In this document: positions 7,917 to 15,095 of the stretch, piece by piece
Layout of the letters: every line of letters starts with the position of its first letter
Numbering within the stretch: the first letter of the stretch is position 1
NCBI GenBank assembly: GCA_963612735.1
Contig: CAVDWX010000022.1
Coordinates: forward strand, 1-18,415
From: CAVDWX01 sp963612735
GTDB lineage: Bacteria; Bacillota_I; Bacilli_A; RFN20; CAG-826
Reading direction: 5' to 3'
Length of the DNA stretch: 18,415 nucleotides
Position numbers and translations under genes: made by a program
Notes under the pieces: generated by a model
What the model was told of the DNA's origin: nothing
Seen by the model: only the letters and a program-made list of their open reading frames with translations
Databases searched by the model: none

Positions 7917-8582
7917 ATGAGTAAAAAGAAACATAAGAGTAAAATTTTTGAAGAATTTAAAGCTTTCTTATCAAGAGGCAATGCCTTTGATATGGCGGTT
8001 GGTGTTGTCATTGGCGGTGCTTTTTCATCGATTGTTACCGCTATTGTCAATATCTTAATCAGCGTCTGCACTTGGGGTGTCCCTGGTGGAATTAAAGGAT
8101 TAGTAACGCCACTTCCCGCTGCTAACAATACGCAAAGAGGTATTGAAGGAATAGGTCAATTTTTTAAAAAATCCGACATCGTCGAAATGACTATTAAATA
8201 TGCTGAATCACAAGGCTATGATAAAAATACATTGACGGTAAATTCTGATAGTTTCACAATGTGGCAATCAAACTTATTGAGCAATTATACCCTTCACGGC
8301 GATACCTATTTTTATAACGGCACCGCTATCATTGATTGGGGAACCGCTATTAATGCTGTCATCTCGTTTTTAATCATTGGTATCACCTTATTTGTCATCG
8401 TTAAAGTCGTCAATTACTTGCGCAAAGTTCGTCTTGAAATGGAAGCTAAAGTTCGTGAAGAATATTACGAAAAGCATCCAGAAGAAAGACCTGCGCCTGT
8501 TGAAGAACAAGCACCTCAACCAACCGAAGTTGAATTATTAACTGAAATTAGAGACTCTTTAAAAAACCTCAATACAAAATAG
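7917..8582 (+). CDS. mscL: Large-conductance mechanosensitive channel MscL with a long extracellular loop
   Basis: Tension-gated membrane pore that releases solutes during hypo-osmotic shock. Residues 11-50 (FEEFKAFLSRGNAFDMAVGV, then VIGGAFSSIVTAIV) match the MscL amphipathic N-terminal helix and first membrane helix. The second helix is about 142-164. The C-terminal LLTEIRDSLK (207-216) is the characteristic cytoplasmic bundle helix, joined by a Pro/Glu-rich linker. At 221 residues it is much longer than the usual 130-150. The extra length is mainly the loop between the helices (about 51-140, roughly 90 residues; E. coli has about 30). I place the start at 7917, with AAAGGA upstream; an in-frame ATG at 7851 lies upstream of the promoter. 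Confidence 0.92.
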   Translation: MSKKKHKSKIFEEFKAFLSRGNAFDMAVGVVIGGAFSSIVTAIVNILISVCTWGVPGGIKGLVTPLPAANNTQRGIEGIGQFFKKSDIVEMTIKYAESQGYDKNTLTVNSDSFTMWQSNLLSNYTLHGDTYFYNGTAIIDWGTAINAVISFLIIGITLFVIVKVVNYLRKVRLEMEAKVREEYYEKHPEERPAPVEEQAPQPTEVELLTEIRDSLKNLNTK

Positions 8583-8604
8583 CTGATACTCAATAATTGC
8601 AAAG

Positions 8605-8630
8605 TCCGTGATTATATCACGGATTTTTTT
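8605..8630 (+). terminator. Rho-independent terminator of mscL
   Basis: A perfect 8-bp stem (TCCGTGAT pairing with ATCACGGA) with a 3-base loop, followed directly by seven T. It starts 22 bases after the mscL stop. Confidence 0.9.
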
Positions 8631-8682
8631 ATTTTCTTCCCAAAAATGGCAACTAGACAGTGTCATAAAAATATATTGCTTT

Positions 8683-8711
8683 TTGTTTTACGAAACAGTT
8701 TTCTCTATGTA
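8683..8711 (+). promoter_or_regulatory. Candidate promoter of the nrdD-trxB operon
   Basis: TTGTTT (8683-8688) and TATGTA (8706-8711) are 17 bases apart. Transcription would start near 8718-8720. The -35 lies in a short inverted repeat, TGTTT-TACG-AAACA (8684-8697), which could be an operator. It resembles a shortened Rex-type half-site arrangement, but the spacing is 2 bases less than usual, so no regulator is assigned. Confidence 0.45.
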
Positions 8712-8722
8712 ATATATAAACA

Positions 8723-8751
8723 CAATCAAGGGGTGAGAGGTAACTTGATTG
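8723..8751 (+). promoter_or_regulatory. Hairpin at the 5' end of the nrdD leader
   Basis: Perfect 8-bp inverted repeat CAATCAAG / CTTGATTG around a 13-base purine-rich loop (GGGTGAGAGGTAA). It lies within a few bases of the predicted transcript start. It could protect the mRNA, bind a regulator, or hold the Shine-Dalgarno-like GAGAGG in its loop. No known riboswitch class was recognised. There is no T-tract, so it is not a terminator. A possible 19-codon frame from TTG 8745 ends at 8804, overlapping the nrdD start; its ribosome site spacing is poor and I do not call it a gene. Confidence 0.5.
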
Positions 8752-8797
8752 CTTCTTATAACAGCATTTCTTTATTTACATCAAACGAGGTTATTTT

Positions 8798-11167
8798 ATG
8801 TTAACAGTTAAAAAGAGAAACGGAAGTTTAGTGAACTTCGAAATCATAAAGATTGAAAAAGCAATTGAAAAAGCTTTTATTGCCGAACATAAATCATATA
8901 CAGATGATATGATCCAAATGTTATCGTTACGCGTTACCGCTAATTTTGCTAACAAAGTGCAAGATGACGTCATTGGAGTGGAAGATATACAAGATAGTGT
9001 TGAAAACGTATTAATTGAAACTGGCTATATCGATATTGCTAAAGCCTATATTTTCTACCGCAAAACACACGAAAACATTCGCGAAATAAAATCAACTGAA
9101 CTGGATTATAAAAAGACAGTTGATAACTACTTAAAAGTCGCAGACTGGAGAGTGAAAGAAAATTCAACAGTTACTTATTCAGTCGGCGGATTAATTCTTT
9201 CCAATAGCGGCGCTATTACCGCGAATTATTGGCTCTCTGAAGTCTATGATAGCGAAATTGCTAACGCTCATCGAAACGCTGACATTCATCTTCATGACTT
9301 ATCCATGCTAGCGGGCTATTGCGCTGGTTGGTCATTAAAGCAATTGATTAAAGAGGGCTTAGGAGGAGTGCCTGGTAAAATTACATCTTCTCCCGCTAAT
9401 CATTTATCAACACTATGCAATCAAATGGTCAATTTCTTAGGCATCATGCAAAACGAATGGGCTGGTGCGCAAGCTTTCTCCTCTTTTGATACCTATTTAG
9501 CCCCCTTTGTTAAAGCTGATAATCTCACCTATAAACAAGTCAAACAAAGCATTCAATCATTTATATATGGAGTTAACACCCCTTCTCGTTGGGGTTGTCA
9601 AGCTCCCTTTACCAATATTACTTTAGACTGGGTCGTCCCTAACGATATGGCGGAATTAAACGCTATTGTCGGTGGTAAAGAAACGCCTTTTAAATATAAA
9701 GACTGCGTCGAAGAAATGAGAATGATCAATAAAGCTTTTATTGAAATTATGATTGAAGGCGATGCTAACGGACGAGGTTTTCAATACCCAATTCCAACTT
9801 ATTCCATCACCAAGAACTTTGACTGGTCTGAAACGGAAAATAACAAATTGTTATTCACGATGACCGCAAAATACGGTACACCCTATTTTTCAAATTATAT
9901 CAATAGTGACATGGAACCAAGTGATGTTCGTTCAATGTGCTGCCGCCTCCGTTTGGATTTAAGAGAATTAAGAAAGAAATCTGGTGGCTTTTTTGGAAGT
10001 GGGGAATCAACTGGTTCCATCGGTGTAGTGACCATCAATATGCCACGTATTGCTTATTTAGCGACAGATGAAAAAGACTTCTACGCACGTTTAACTAAAT
10101 TAATGAATATCGCTGCTAGAAGTTTAAAGATGAAAAGAGATGTCGTTACTAAATTATTAGATGCCGGCTTATATCCTTATACAAAACGATATTTAGGAAC
10201 TTTTGCAAACCATTTTTCCACTATCGGTTTAGTGGGCATGAATGAAGCTTGTTTAAATGCGAGATGGTTAAAGAAAGATTTGTCTCATAAAGAAGCTCAA
10301 CAATTCACTAAAGATGTCTTAAATTTCATGAGAAATAAATTATCTGATTATCAAGAACTATATGGTGATTTATATAATCTAGAAGCAACACCAGCCGAAT
10401 CAACAGCCTATCGATTAGCTAAACACGATAAAGAAAGATATCCCGATATCATCACTGCTTCCGATAACGACGATGCCCCATATTACACTAATAGTTCACA
10501 TCTACCAGTCAATTTCACAACCGATATATTTGAAGCATTAGATATTCAAGATGGGCTTCAAACTTTATATACATCTGGAACTGTCTTCCATGCTTTCTTA
10601 GGTCAAAAATTGCCTGATTGGCAGTCTTGTATGAAATTAGTCAGAACTATCGCTGAAAATTATCGTTTGCCTTATTACACGATGTCTCCCACATATAGTG
10701 TTTGTAAAGATCACGGTTATATCGATGGAGAAGTCTATCAATGTCCAAAATGTGGACAAGCAACAGAAGTATATTCACGTATAACTGGCTATTATCGACC
10801 TGTTCAAAATTGGAACGTTGGTAAAACGGAAGAATTCCACAATCGTAAAACATATGTCATTAATGAAAACGAAGAAGTTCATCATCACTGTCAGGAAGAA
10901 GAACATGCTTCCGCTTCAAATCATACATTAAAAGGATTAACGCTCTTCACCTCTAAAACATGTCCAAACTGTAAAATAGCAAAAATGCTCCTTGATAAAG
11001 CTGGAATTAGCTATACCAATATCGACGCTGAGGATAATCTAGCAATGACTAAAGAATTCGATATTAAAAAAGCTCCAACCTTATTAGTACCTCATGGTGA
11101 CCATTTCGATATCTATGATAATGCATCCTTAATCAAAGGCTATATTGAAAATAGAAAGTTAAATTAA
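8798..11167 (+). CDS. nrdD: Anaerobic (class III) ribonucleoside-triphosphate reductase with fused glutaredoxin-like domain
   Basis: Glycyl-radical enzyme that reduces ribonucleoside triphosphates to dNTPs under anaerobiosis. Domains in order: N-terminal ATP-cone (1 to about 90, MLTVKKRNGSLVNFEIIKIE), the ten-stranded barrel core with Cys175 in GYCAGWS and Cys381/382 in RSMCCRLRLD, SGGFFGSGESTGSIGVVTIN, a zinc site (Cys636, His639, Cys649, Cys652; CKDHGY and CPKCG), and glycyl-radical Gly664 in RITGYY. After an HHHCQEEE linker, residues about 710-789 form an extra glutaredoxin/NrdH-like domain with CPNC (Cys722/Cys725) and cis-Pro motif KKAPTLLV. That domain could supply reducing electrons to the active site instead of formate, as proposed for redoxin-dependent class III enzymes; this is inference. 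GAGG lies 7 bases before ATG. trxB follows after 2 bp. Confidence 0.96.
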   Translation: MLTVKKRNGSLVNFEIIKIEKAIEKAFIAEHKSYTDDMIQMLSLRVTANFANKVQDDVIGVEDIQDSVENVLIETGYIDIAKAYIFYRKTHENIREIKSTELDYKKTVDNYLKVADWRVKENSTVTYSVGGLILSNSGAITANYWLSEVYDSEIANAHRNADIHLHDLSMLAGYCAGWSLKQLIKEGLGGVPGKITSSPANHLSTLCNQMVNFLGIMQNEWAGAQAFSSFDTYLAPFVKADNLTYKQVKQSIQSFIYGVNTPSRWGCQAPFTNITLDWVVPNDMAELNAIVGGKETPFKYKDCVEEMRMINKAFIEIMIEGDANGRGFQYPIPTYSITKNFDWSETENNKLLFTMTAKYGTPYFSNYINSDMEPSDVRSMCCRLRLDLRELRKKSGGFFGSGESTGSIGVVTINMPRIAYLATDEKDFYARLTKLMNIAARSLKMKRDVVTKLLDAGLYPYTKRYLGTFANHFSTIGLVGMNEACLNARWLKKDLSHKEAQQFTKDVLNFMRNKLSDYQELYGDLYNLEATPAESTAYRLAKHDKERYPDIITASDNDDAPYYTNSSHLPVNFTTDIFEALDIQDGLQTLYTSGTVFHAFLGQKLPDWQSCMKLVRTIAENYRLPYYTMSPTYSVCKDHGYIDGEVYQCPKCGQATEVYSRITGYYRPVQNWNVGKTEEFHNRKTYVINENEEVHHHCQEEEHASASNHTLKGLTLFTSKTCPNCKIAKMLLDKAGISYTNIDAEDNLAMTKEFDIKKAPTLLVPHGDHFDIYDNASLIKGYIENRKLN

Positions 11168-11169
11168 TT

Positions 11170-12075
11170 ATGTACGATATAATCATCATCGGTGCTGGAC
11201 CAAGTGGAATGAGCGCTGCCTTATATGCGCTTCGTGCTGGTAAAAAAGTCTTATTATTAGAAAAAGAAAATATCGGTGGACAAATTTCCACTTCTCCACG
11301 TTTAGAAAATTATCCTTCAATTAAAGAAATATCTGGATTAGATTTCGCCAATAATCTTTTTGATCAAATCCTCAGCTTAGGAGTCGAATTTGAATTAGAA
11401 GAAGTTTTATCTATCGTAAAAGAAAACGAATGTTTTAAAGTTCAAACAAATTATAATCTTCATCTAGGAAAAAGCGTCATTATTGCAAGCGGAGTCACCC
11501 ATCGAAAAATTGGAGTGGAAAATGAAGACTATTATATCGGAAAAGGTTTATCTTACTGCGCTGTTTGCGATGGTCCATTTTATAAAGATGAAGAAGTGGT
11601 TGTTATCGGGGACGCAAATAGTGCCTTACAATACACCTTACTTTTAACAAATTACTGCAAAAAAGTGACACTTTGCACATTATTTGATAATTTTTTTGCT
11701 GATAATATACTTGTTGAAAGGCTAAAAGATAAAAATAATTTAGCGATTTTTCATAACTTGAATTTAACTAAAATAAGTGGAGAAAAAGAAGTTGAAGAAG
11801 TGACATTTAATAATACAAAAACTAATCAAAACGTCACCTTTAAGACTAAGGCTATCTTCATTGCTATTGGTCAAATTCCTAATAACAACATATTCCTCCC
11901 TCTTATTGATTTAAACAAAGGATTCATTGTCACAAATGAAAAAATGGAAACTAAAACTCCTGGCTTATACGCCGCTGGAGATTGTCGGTATAAGGAAGTA
12001 AAACAAGTAGTCACTGCCACAAATGACGGGGCAATCGCCGCGACAAACGCCATCAAATATTTAGAAGGAATTTAA
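11170..12075 (+). CDS. trxB: Thioredoxin reductase-like flavoprotein lacking NADPH motifs
   Basis: FAD disulfide reductase of the thioredoxin reductase family, 301 residues. FAD motifs are present: GAGPSG (8-13), GGQI (36-39) and AAGDCR (268-273). The redox-active pair is CAVC (Cys130/Cys133). The second Rossmann unit is atypical. The usual GGGNSA is GDANSA (147-152), and the HRRDxFR motif that holds the NADPH phosphate is replaced by CTLFDNFF (169-176). The normal hydride donor site therefore looks lost, as in the ferredoxin-dependent flavin thioredoxin reductases described in clostridia. It begins 2 bp after nrdD without a strong ribosome site, so it is probably translationally coupled. The nearest obvious substrate is the CPNC domain fused to NrdD. 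The family is certain; the electron donor is inference. Confidence 0.9.
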   Translation: MYDIIIIGAGPSGMSAALYALRAGKKVLLLEKENIGGQISTSPRLENYPSIKEISGLDFANNLFDQILSLGVEFELEEVLSIVKENECFKVQTNYNLHLGKSVIIASGVTHRKIGVENEDYYIGKGLSYCAVCDGPFYKDEEVVVIGDANSALQYTLLLTNYCKKVTLCTLFDNFFADNILVERLKDKNNLAIFHNLNLTKISGEKEVEEVTFNNTKTNQNVTFKTKAIFIAIGQIPNNNIFLPLIDLNKGFIVTNEKMETKTPGLYAAGDCRYKEVKQVVTATNDGAIAATNAIKYLEGI

Positions 12076-12080
12076 ACTAC

Positions 12081-12776
12081 TTAATAGCCTCTAAGGCTTA
12101 CATCATCAATATATTGTTTTAAATAAATAATATAAGAATTGGCTTCATCTATATCAATAGGATGGAGTCCTTTTTGAATACAGTTATCACTAGCCACAAA
12201 TTTTTGTAGTCTTAATCTTTTCGAACCTTTGATTAATTGATACATCTTTTTAATGTTATCAAGATTATGAAACTCTTTAATTAATGTCGTTCTAAATTCA
12301 TAATCAATGCCGCTAGTGATGAGCAAAGAAATGGATTGTTTAATCTTATTTATATCTAAAGAATTAGTTCCACATGTAAGCGAATATCGATCTTCACTAT
12401 TTTTAATATCCATTGCGACATAATCAATTAATTTATGATCAATCAAATATTTAATAACGCTCGGATTAGTCCCGTTCGTGTCTAATTTGACTAAATATCC
12501 CATTTCTTTTATTTGTTTAATCTCATCAATTAAATCTTTATCTAGGGTTGGCTCTCCACCACTTATGACAACTGCATCTAATATCCCTTGTCTTCTTTTT
12601 AAAAATGAAATGACATCATCAAAAGGAATTAGTGGTTCGTTATAATTAATATTAGTAACTAATGGAGAATTATGACAAAATGGGCATTTAAAATTACAGC
12701 CTCTTGTAAATAGAGTTGCTGACATATGATGGTCAAAGTCCACTAATGATAATTTTTCAATTCCTACAAACGGCAT
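12081..12776 (-). CDS. nrdG: Anaerobic ribonucleotide reductase activating protein (NrdG2-type radical SAM enzyme)
   Basis: Radical SAM activase that uses a [4Fe-4S] cluster and S-adenosylmethionine to form the glycyl radical on NrdD. The cluster motif CNFKCPFC (Cys27, Cys31, Cys34) follows SATLFTRG, and ISGGEPTLD is the SAM-binding motif. At 231 residues it is the longer activase form rather than the roughly 155-residue E. coli type. It faces nrdD-trxB convergently, with only 5 bp between its stop and that of trxB and no terminator seen. The start at 12776 is fixed by an in-frame stop 12 bases upstream. There is no Shine-Dalgarno sequence, and a TACAAT -10 lies 15 bases upstream, so the mRNA may be nearly leaderless. 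Confidence 0.94.
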   Translation of the reverse strand: MPFVGIEKLSLVDFDHHMSATLFTRGCNFKCPFCHNSPLVTNINYNEPLIPFDDVISFLKRRQGILDAVVISGGEPTLDKDLIDEIKQIKEMGYLVKLDTNGTNPSVIKYLIDHKLIDYVAMDIKNSEDRYSLTCGTNSLDINKIKQSISLLITSGIDYEFRTTLIKEFHNLDNIKKMYQLIKGSKRLRLQKFVASDNCIQKGLHPIDIDEANSYIIYLKQYIDDVSLRGY

Positions 12777-12790
12777 ATATAGATTTTAAC

Positions 12791-12796
12791 ATTGTA
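12791..12796 (-). promoter_or_regulatory. Candidate -10 element of nrdG
   Basis: TACAAT on the minus strand, 14 bases before ATG 12776; no clear -35. A start about 7 bases downstream would leave a leader of under 10 bases. It overlaps the -35 of the divergent promoter for the 12840 gene, so the two may exclude each other. Confidence 0.4.
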
Positions 12797-12819
12797 TTAG
12801 TAAAATTATTTAATATAAT
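12792..12819 (+). promoter_or_regulatory. Promoter of the 12840 membrane-protein gene
   Basis: TTGTAT (12792-12797), a 16-base spacer and a perfect TATAAT (12814-12819). Transcription would start near 12826, right at the AAGGAGG ribosome binding site, giving a leader of about 14 bases. Confidence 0.6.
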
Positions 12820-12839
12820 TTTTATAAGGAGGACTAATT

Positions 12840-13970
12840 ATGTCAGAAACAATTTATCAAAATAAAAGAGAACGTGCTGATTATATCTTAAATATAATAT
12901 TAAATTCTTTATTCATCGGCATTTTTGCTTTTTCACTGCTCTTTGTTTGGGGATCATCAATTAGTGAAACATTTGTCGATGGATATAACAATGTCACATA
13001 TTGCACCCAAGTAGATGCCATTTATCTATTTAAAACCGGATGGGAAGGTATAAGAGAATATTCTGATAAAGTGATGATTATTAAATTAGTCATTGCATTA
13101 ATCTCGTATATCTTAACGATTGTTGGGGTTTATATTTGTTCAATTAATGGTCTTATCAATGTTATTAAATCGTTAATTAAAAAAGATGATTTTACCGCAC
13201 ATAAATATTTTATTTTCGGAGCATTAATATATTTAGCTTACTACGCTATGACAGGATTTTTGTTTTCAGGATATGTTAATGAAACAAATATAACTGTCAC
13301 TTATGCTGCTGGTTGGGGAACTTCTGGAATGAATGTGCTATTAAATATTGGAACGCTCCTTATAGGTGGATATTATTGCTTTACAAAATTTGATAAAGAT
13401 AATGTCAAAGGTTTCGTTGGCTCTATATTTTTATGTGTTACCATTGGAACGATGATTAATCTTATTCAAAACGCTTCATTTTGTATGTTTTCATTTGCTT
13501 CCTTAGGTGAAGGACTCAATTATTCAACGGAAGTTGGATTTATGAATTCATTAATCTTTATCAATGGATATTTTCCTAATAATAAAGTTGAATTTTATGT
13601 ATTAGCTTTTATAACGTTTGTTCCACTATTTTTATTAGTCGCTTTTGTTTTAACTAACATCTGCATATTTTCATTAAATATCGCTAAAAAAGAAGAAGCA
13701 AACGGAACTTATTTGCTTGTCAGCGCCATTATAACAGCTTCCATATTTTTAATTGTTTTAATTCTTTCTAATATTAGTAGTATTTTGATGGCTTCAAAGT
13801 TAACAGAATTATATACAAATCGCGTGTTAGGTTTAGCGGGAACAGGGATAATTACTGGATTTGTTTTATCGTTAATTGTTTTAGGTTTTTCTATTACCAC
13901 TATGGTGTTAACTCAAAACAAGAAAAGTAACAAAAACAAAGTTATAGATGTAGAAATAAACGAAAAATAA
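12840..13970 (+). CDS. Eight-helix integral membrane protein of unknown function
   Basis: I do not recognise a family. The 376 residues hold about eight hydrophobic segments: 17-39, 79-103, 123-145, 163-181, 190-212, 251-280, 292-315 and 329-356. There is no signal peptide cleavage site. The tail after the last helix is short and basic (KKSNKNK). Loops between helices 1-2 and 5-6 contain NVTYCTQ and a longer soluble stretch, probably extracellular. No transporter or enzyme signature is visible. The start has a textbook AAGGAGG 7 bases upstream. It is monocistronic, bounded by its own promoter and a strong terminator, and divergent from nrdG. Confidence 0.82.
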   Translation: MSETIYQNKRERADYILNIILNSLFIGIFAFSLLFVWGSSISETFVDGYNNVTYCTQVDAIYLFKTGWEGIREYSDKVMIIKLVIALISYILTIVGVYICSINGLINVIKSLIKKDDFTAHKYFIFGALIYLAYYAMTGFLFSGYVNETNITVTYAAGWGTSGMNVLLNIGTLLIGGYYCFTKFDKDNVKGFVGSIFLCVTIGTMINLIQNASFCMFSFASLGEGLNYSTEVGFMNSLIFINGYFPNNKVEFYVLAFITFVPLFLLVAFVLTNICIFSLNIAKKEEANGTYLLVSAIITASIFLIVLILSNISSILMASKLTELYTNRVLGLAGTGIITGFVLSLIVLGFSITTMVLTQNKKSNKNKVIDVEINEK

Positions 13971-13986
13971 AGCTTATTAAATTTAA

Positions 13987-14014
13987 AAAGGTGAGCGTAT
14001 GCCCACCTTTTTTT
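13987..14014. terminator. Bidirectional rho-independent terminator
   Basis: AAAGGTG pairs with CACCTTT around a GC-GTAT-GC inner hairpin with one mismatch. T-runs follow on both sides: TTTT after the plus-strand stem, and TTTTT reading on the minus strand. It serves the 12840 gene and, from the other side, the aldolase gene ending at 14035. Confidence 0.85.
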
Positions 14015-14034
14015 ATAATTAAATATCAAATAAA

Positions 14035-14979
14035 TTAAGCCTTGTCGTTACTTCCTAAAACATCGATAATTTTATGTTTAACTAAAGCGCGAACGTTATC
14101 TCTTCCAACACCAAGATATTGACGTGGATCAAAATAATCTGGATGGTCATGGAACACTTTTCTTACTCCAGCGGTCATAGCAAGTCTTAAATCGCTATCG
14201 ATATTTATTTTACAAACTGCCATAGAAGCTGCTTTTCTTAACATATCTTCTGGAATGCCAATCGCATCCGGCATATTTCCACCGTTTTCATTGATGATTT
14301 TTACGTATTCAGGAATAACGCTTGATGCACCATGTAAAACAATGGGGAATCCAGGTAAACGACGTGAAACTTCTTCTAAAATATCAAATCTTAATCTTGG
14401 TTTTTGCCCAGGTTTGAATTTATAAGCACCGTGAGAAGTGCCAATAGCGATTGCTAATGAATCAACACCGGTTCTTTTAACAAACTCTTCAACTTCGTTA
14501 GGATCAGTAAATTGTGCATCTTCATCGCTCACGTTGACAGCATCTTCAATACCCGCTAATTTGCCAAGTTCGCCTTCGACGGTAACATAGCGATCTGGTA
14601 AATTATGAGCATAGTCACAAACTTTTTTAGTAAGAGCAACATTCTCTTCAAATGATAATTTGCTTCCATCAATCATGACTGAAGTGAAACCACTATCGAT
14701 GCAATCTTTACATAATTCAAATGAATCACCGTGATCGAGATGTAAAACGATTGGTAAATTAGTATCGATAAGAGCGGCTTCCACTAATTTCACCAAATAA
14801 CATGGTTTAGCGTATTTTCTAGCTCCTGCAGATACTTGAAGGATAATAGGTGAATTGCATTCTTTTGCAGCTTCAGTAATGCCTTGGATAACTTCCATAT
14901 TGTTGACGTTGAAAGCTCCAATAGCGTAGCCTCCTTCATAGGCTTTTTTAAACATTTCTTTAGAGTTAACTAATGGCAT
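14035..14979 (-). CDS. fba: Class II fructose-bisphosphate aldolase
   Basis: Zinc-dependent cytoplasmic enzyme that splits fructose 1,6-bisphosphate into dihydroxyacetone phosphate and glyceraldehyde 3-phosphate in glycolysis. Key residues are visible: HLDHGDS (80-86; catalytic Asp82, zinc ligand His83), zinc ligands His183 (GTSHGAYKF) and His216 (LHGASS), VEGELGKLAG (134-143) and NIDSD (259-263). The 314-residue length and motif spacing match the shorter class IIB form. A tagatose-bisphosphate aldolase is the main alternative, but no tagatose-pathway genes are nearby. AAAGGAAG lies upstream of ATG 14979. It appears monocistronic and shares the terminator at 13987-14014. Confidence 0.94.
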   Translation of the reverse strand: MPLVNSKEMFKKAYEGGYAIGAFNVNNMEVIQGITEAAKECNSPIILQVSAGARKYAKPCYLVKLVEAALIDTNLPIVLHLDHGDSFELCKDCIDSGFTSVMIDGSKLSFEENVALTKKVCDYAHNLPDRYVTVEGELGKLAGIEDAVNVSDEDAQFTDPNEVEEFVKRTGVDSLAIAIGTSHGAYKFKPGQKPRLRFDILEEVSRRLPGFPIVLHGASSVIPEYVKIINENGGNMPDAIGIPEDMLRKAASMAVCKINIDSDLRLAMTAGVRKVFHDHPDYFDPRQYLGVGRDNVRALVKHKIIDVLGSNDKA

Positions 14980-15003
14980 ATTTTTTACTTCCTTTTCTAT
15001 GTT

Positions 15004-15009
15004 ATTATA
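15004..15009 (-). promoter_or_regulatory. Candidate -10 element of fba
   Basis: Perfect TATAAT on the minus strand, 24 bases upstream of the fba start; no recognisable -35 at 16-18 bases. The remaining intergenic DNA is AT-rich. Confidence 0.45.
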
Positions 15010-15038
15010 CTATTAGATATCAAAAAGTGCTCTTAAAA

Positions 15039-15056
15039 CAATAAATTTATTTATTG
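15039..15056. repeat. AT-rich 18-bp inverted repeat between fba and the 15096 gene
   Basis: CAATAAAT-TT-ATTTATTG is a perfect 8-bp inverted repeat with a 2-base centre. On the minus strand it is followed by TTTT, so it could be a weak terminator for the upstream operon ending at 15096. It could also be an operator above the fba promoter. With A/T pairs making up most of the stem it would be unstable. Confidence 0.35.
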
Positions 15057-15095
15057 AAATAAAAATGATTATTTAATGTTTATATTTAAAATAGG

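Noticed and set aside
8668..8725. NrdR boxes upstream of nrdD
   Set aside because: One AATATATTG core fits half of the NrdR consensus by eye, but the flanks do not match and a second copy at about 31 bp is missing.
8718..8797. A known riboswitch in the nrdD leader
   Set aside because: The leader is about 80 bases with a single hairpin, and I could match it to no purine, preQ1, cobalamin or other class by its conserved bases.
8745..8804. A 19-codon leader peptide starting at TTG and overlapping the nrdD start
   Set aside because: The spacing from GAGAGG to TTG is only about 4 bases, and composition gives no coding support; mentioned only in the leader entry.
12085..12100. AGCCT-CTA-AGGCT hairpin near the end of nrdG as a terminator
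   Set aside because: Only a 5-bp stem, inside coding sequence, with no T-tract on either strand.
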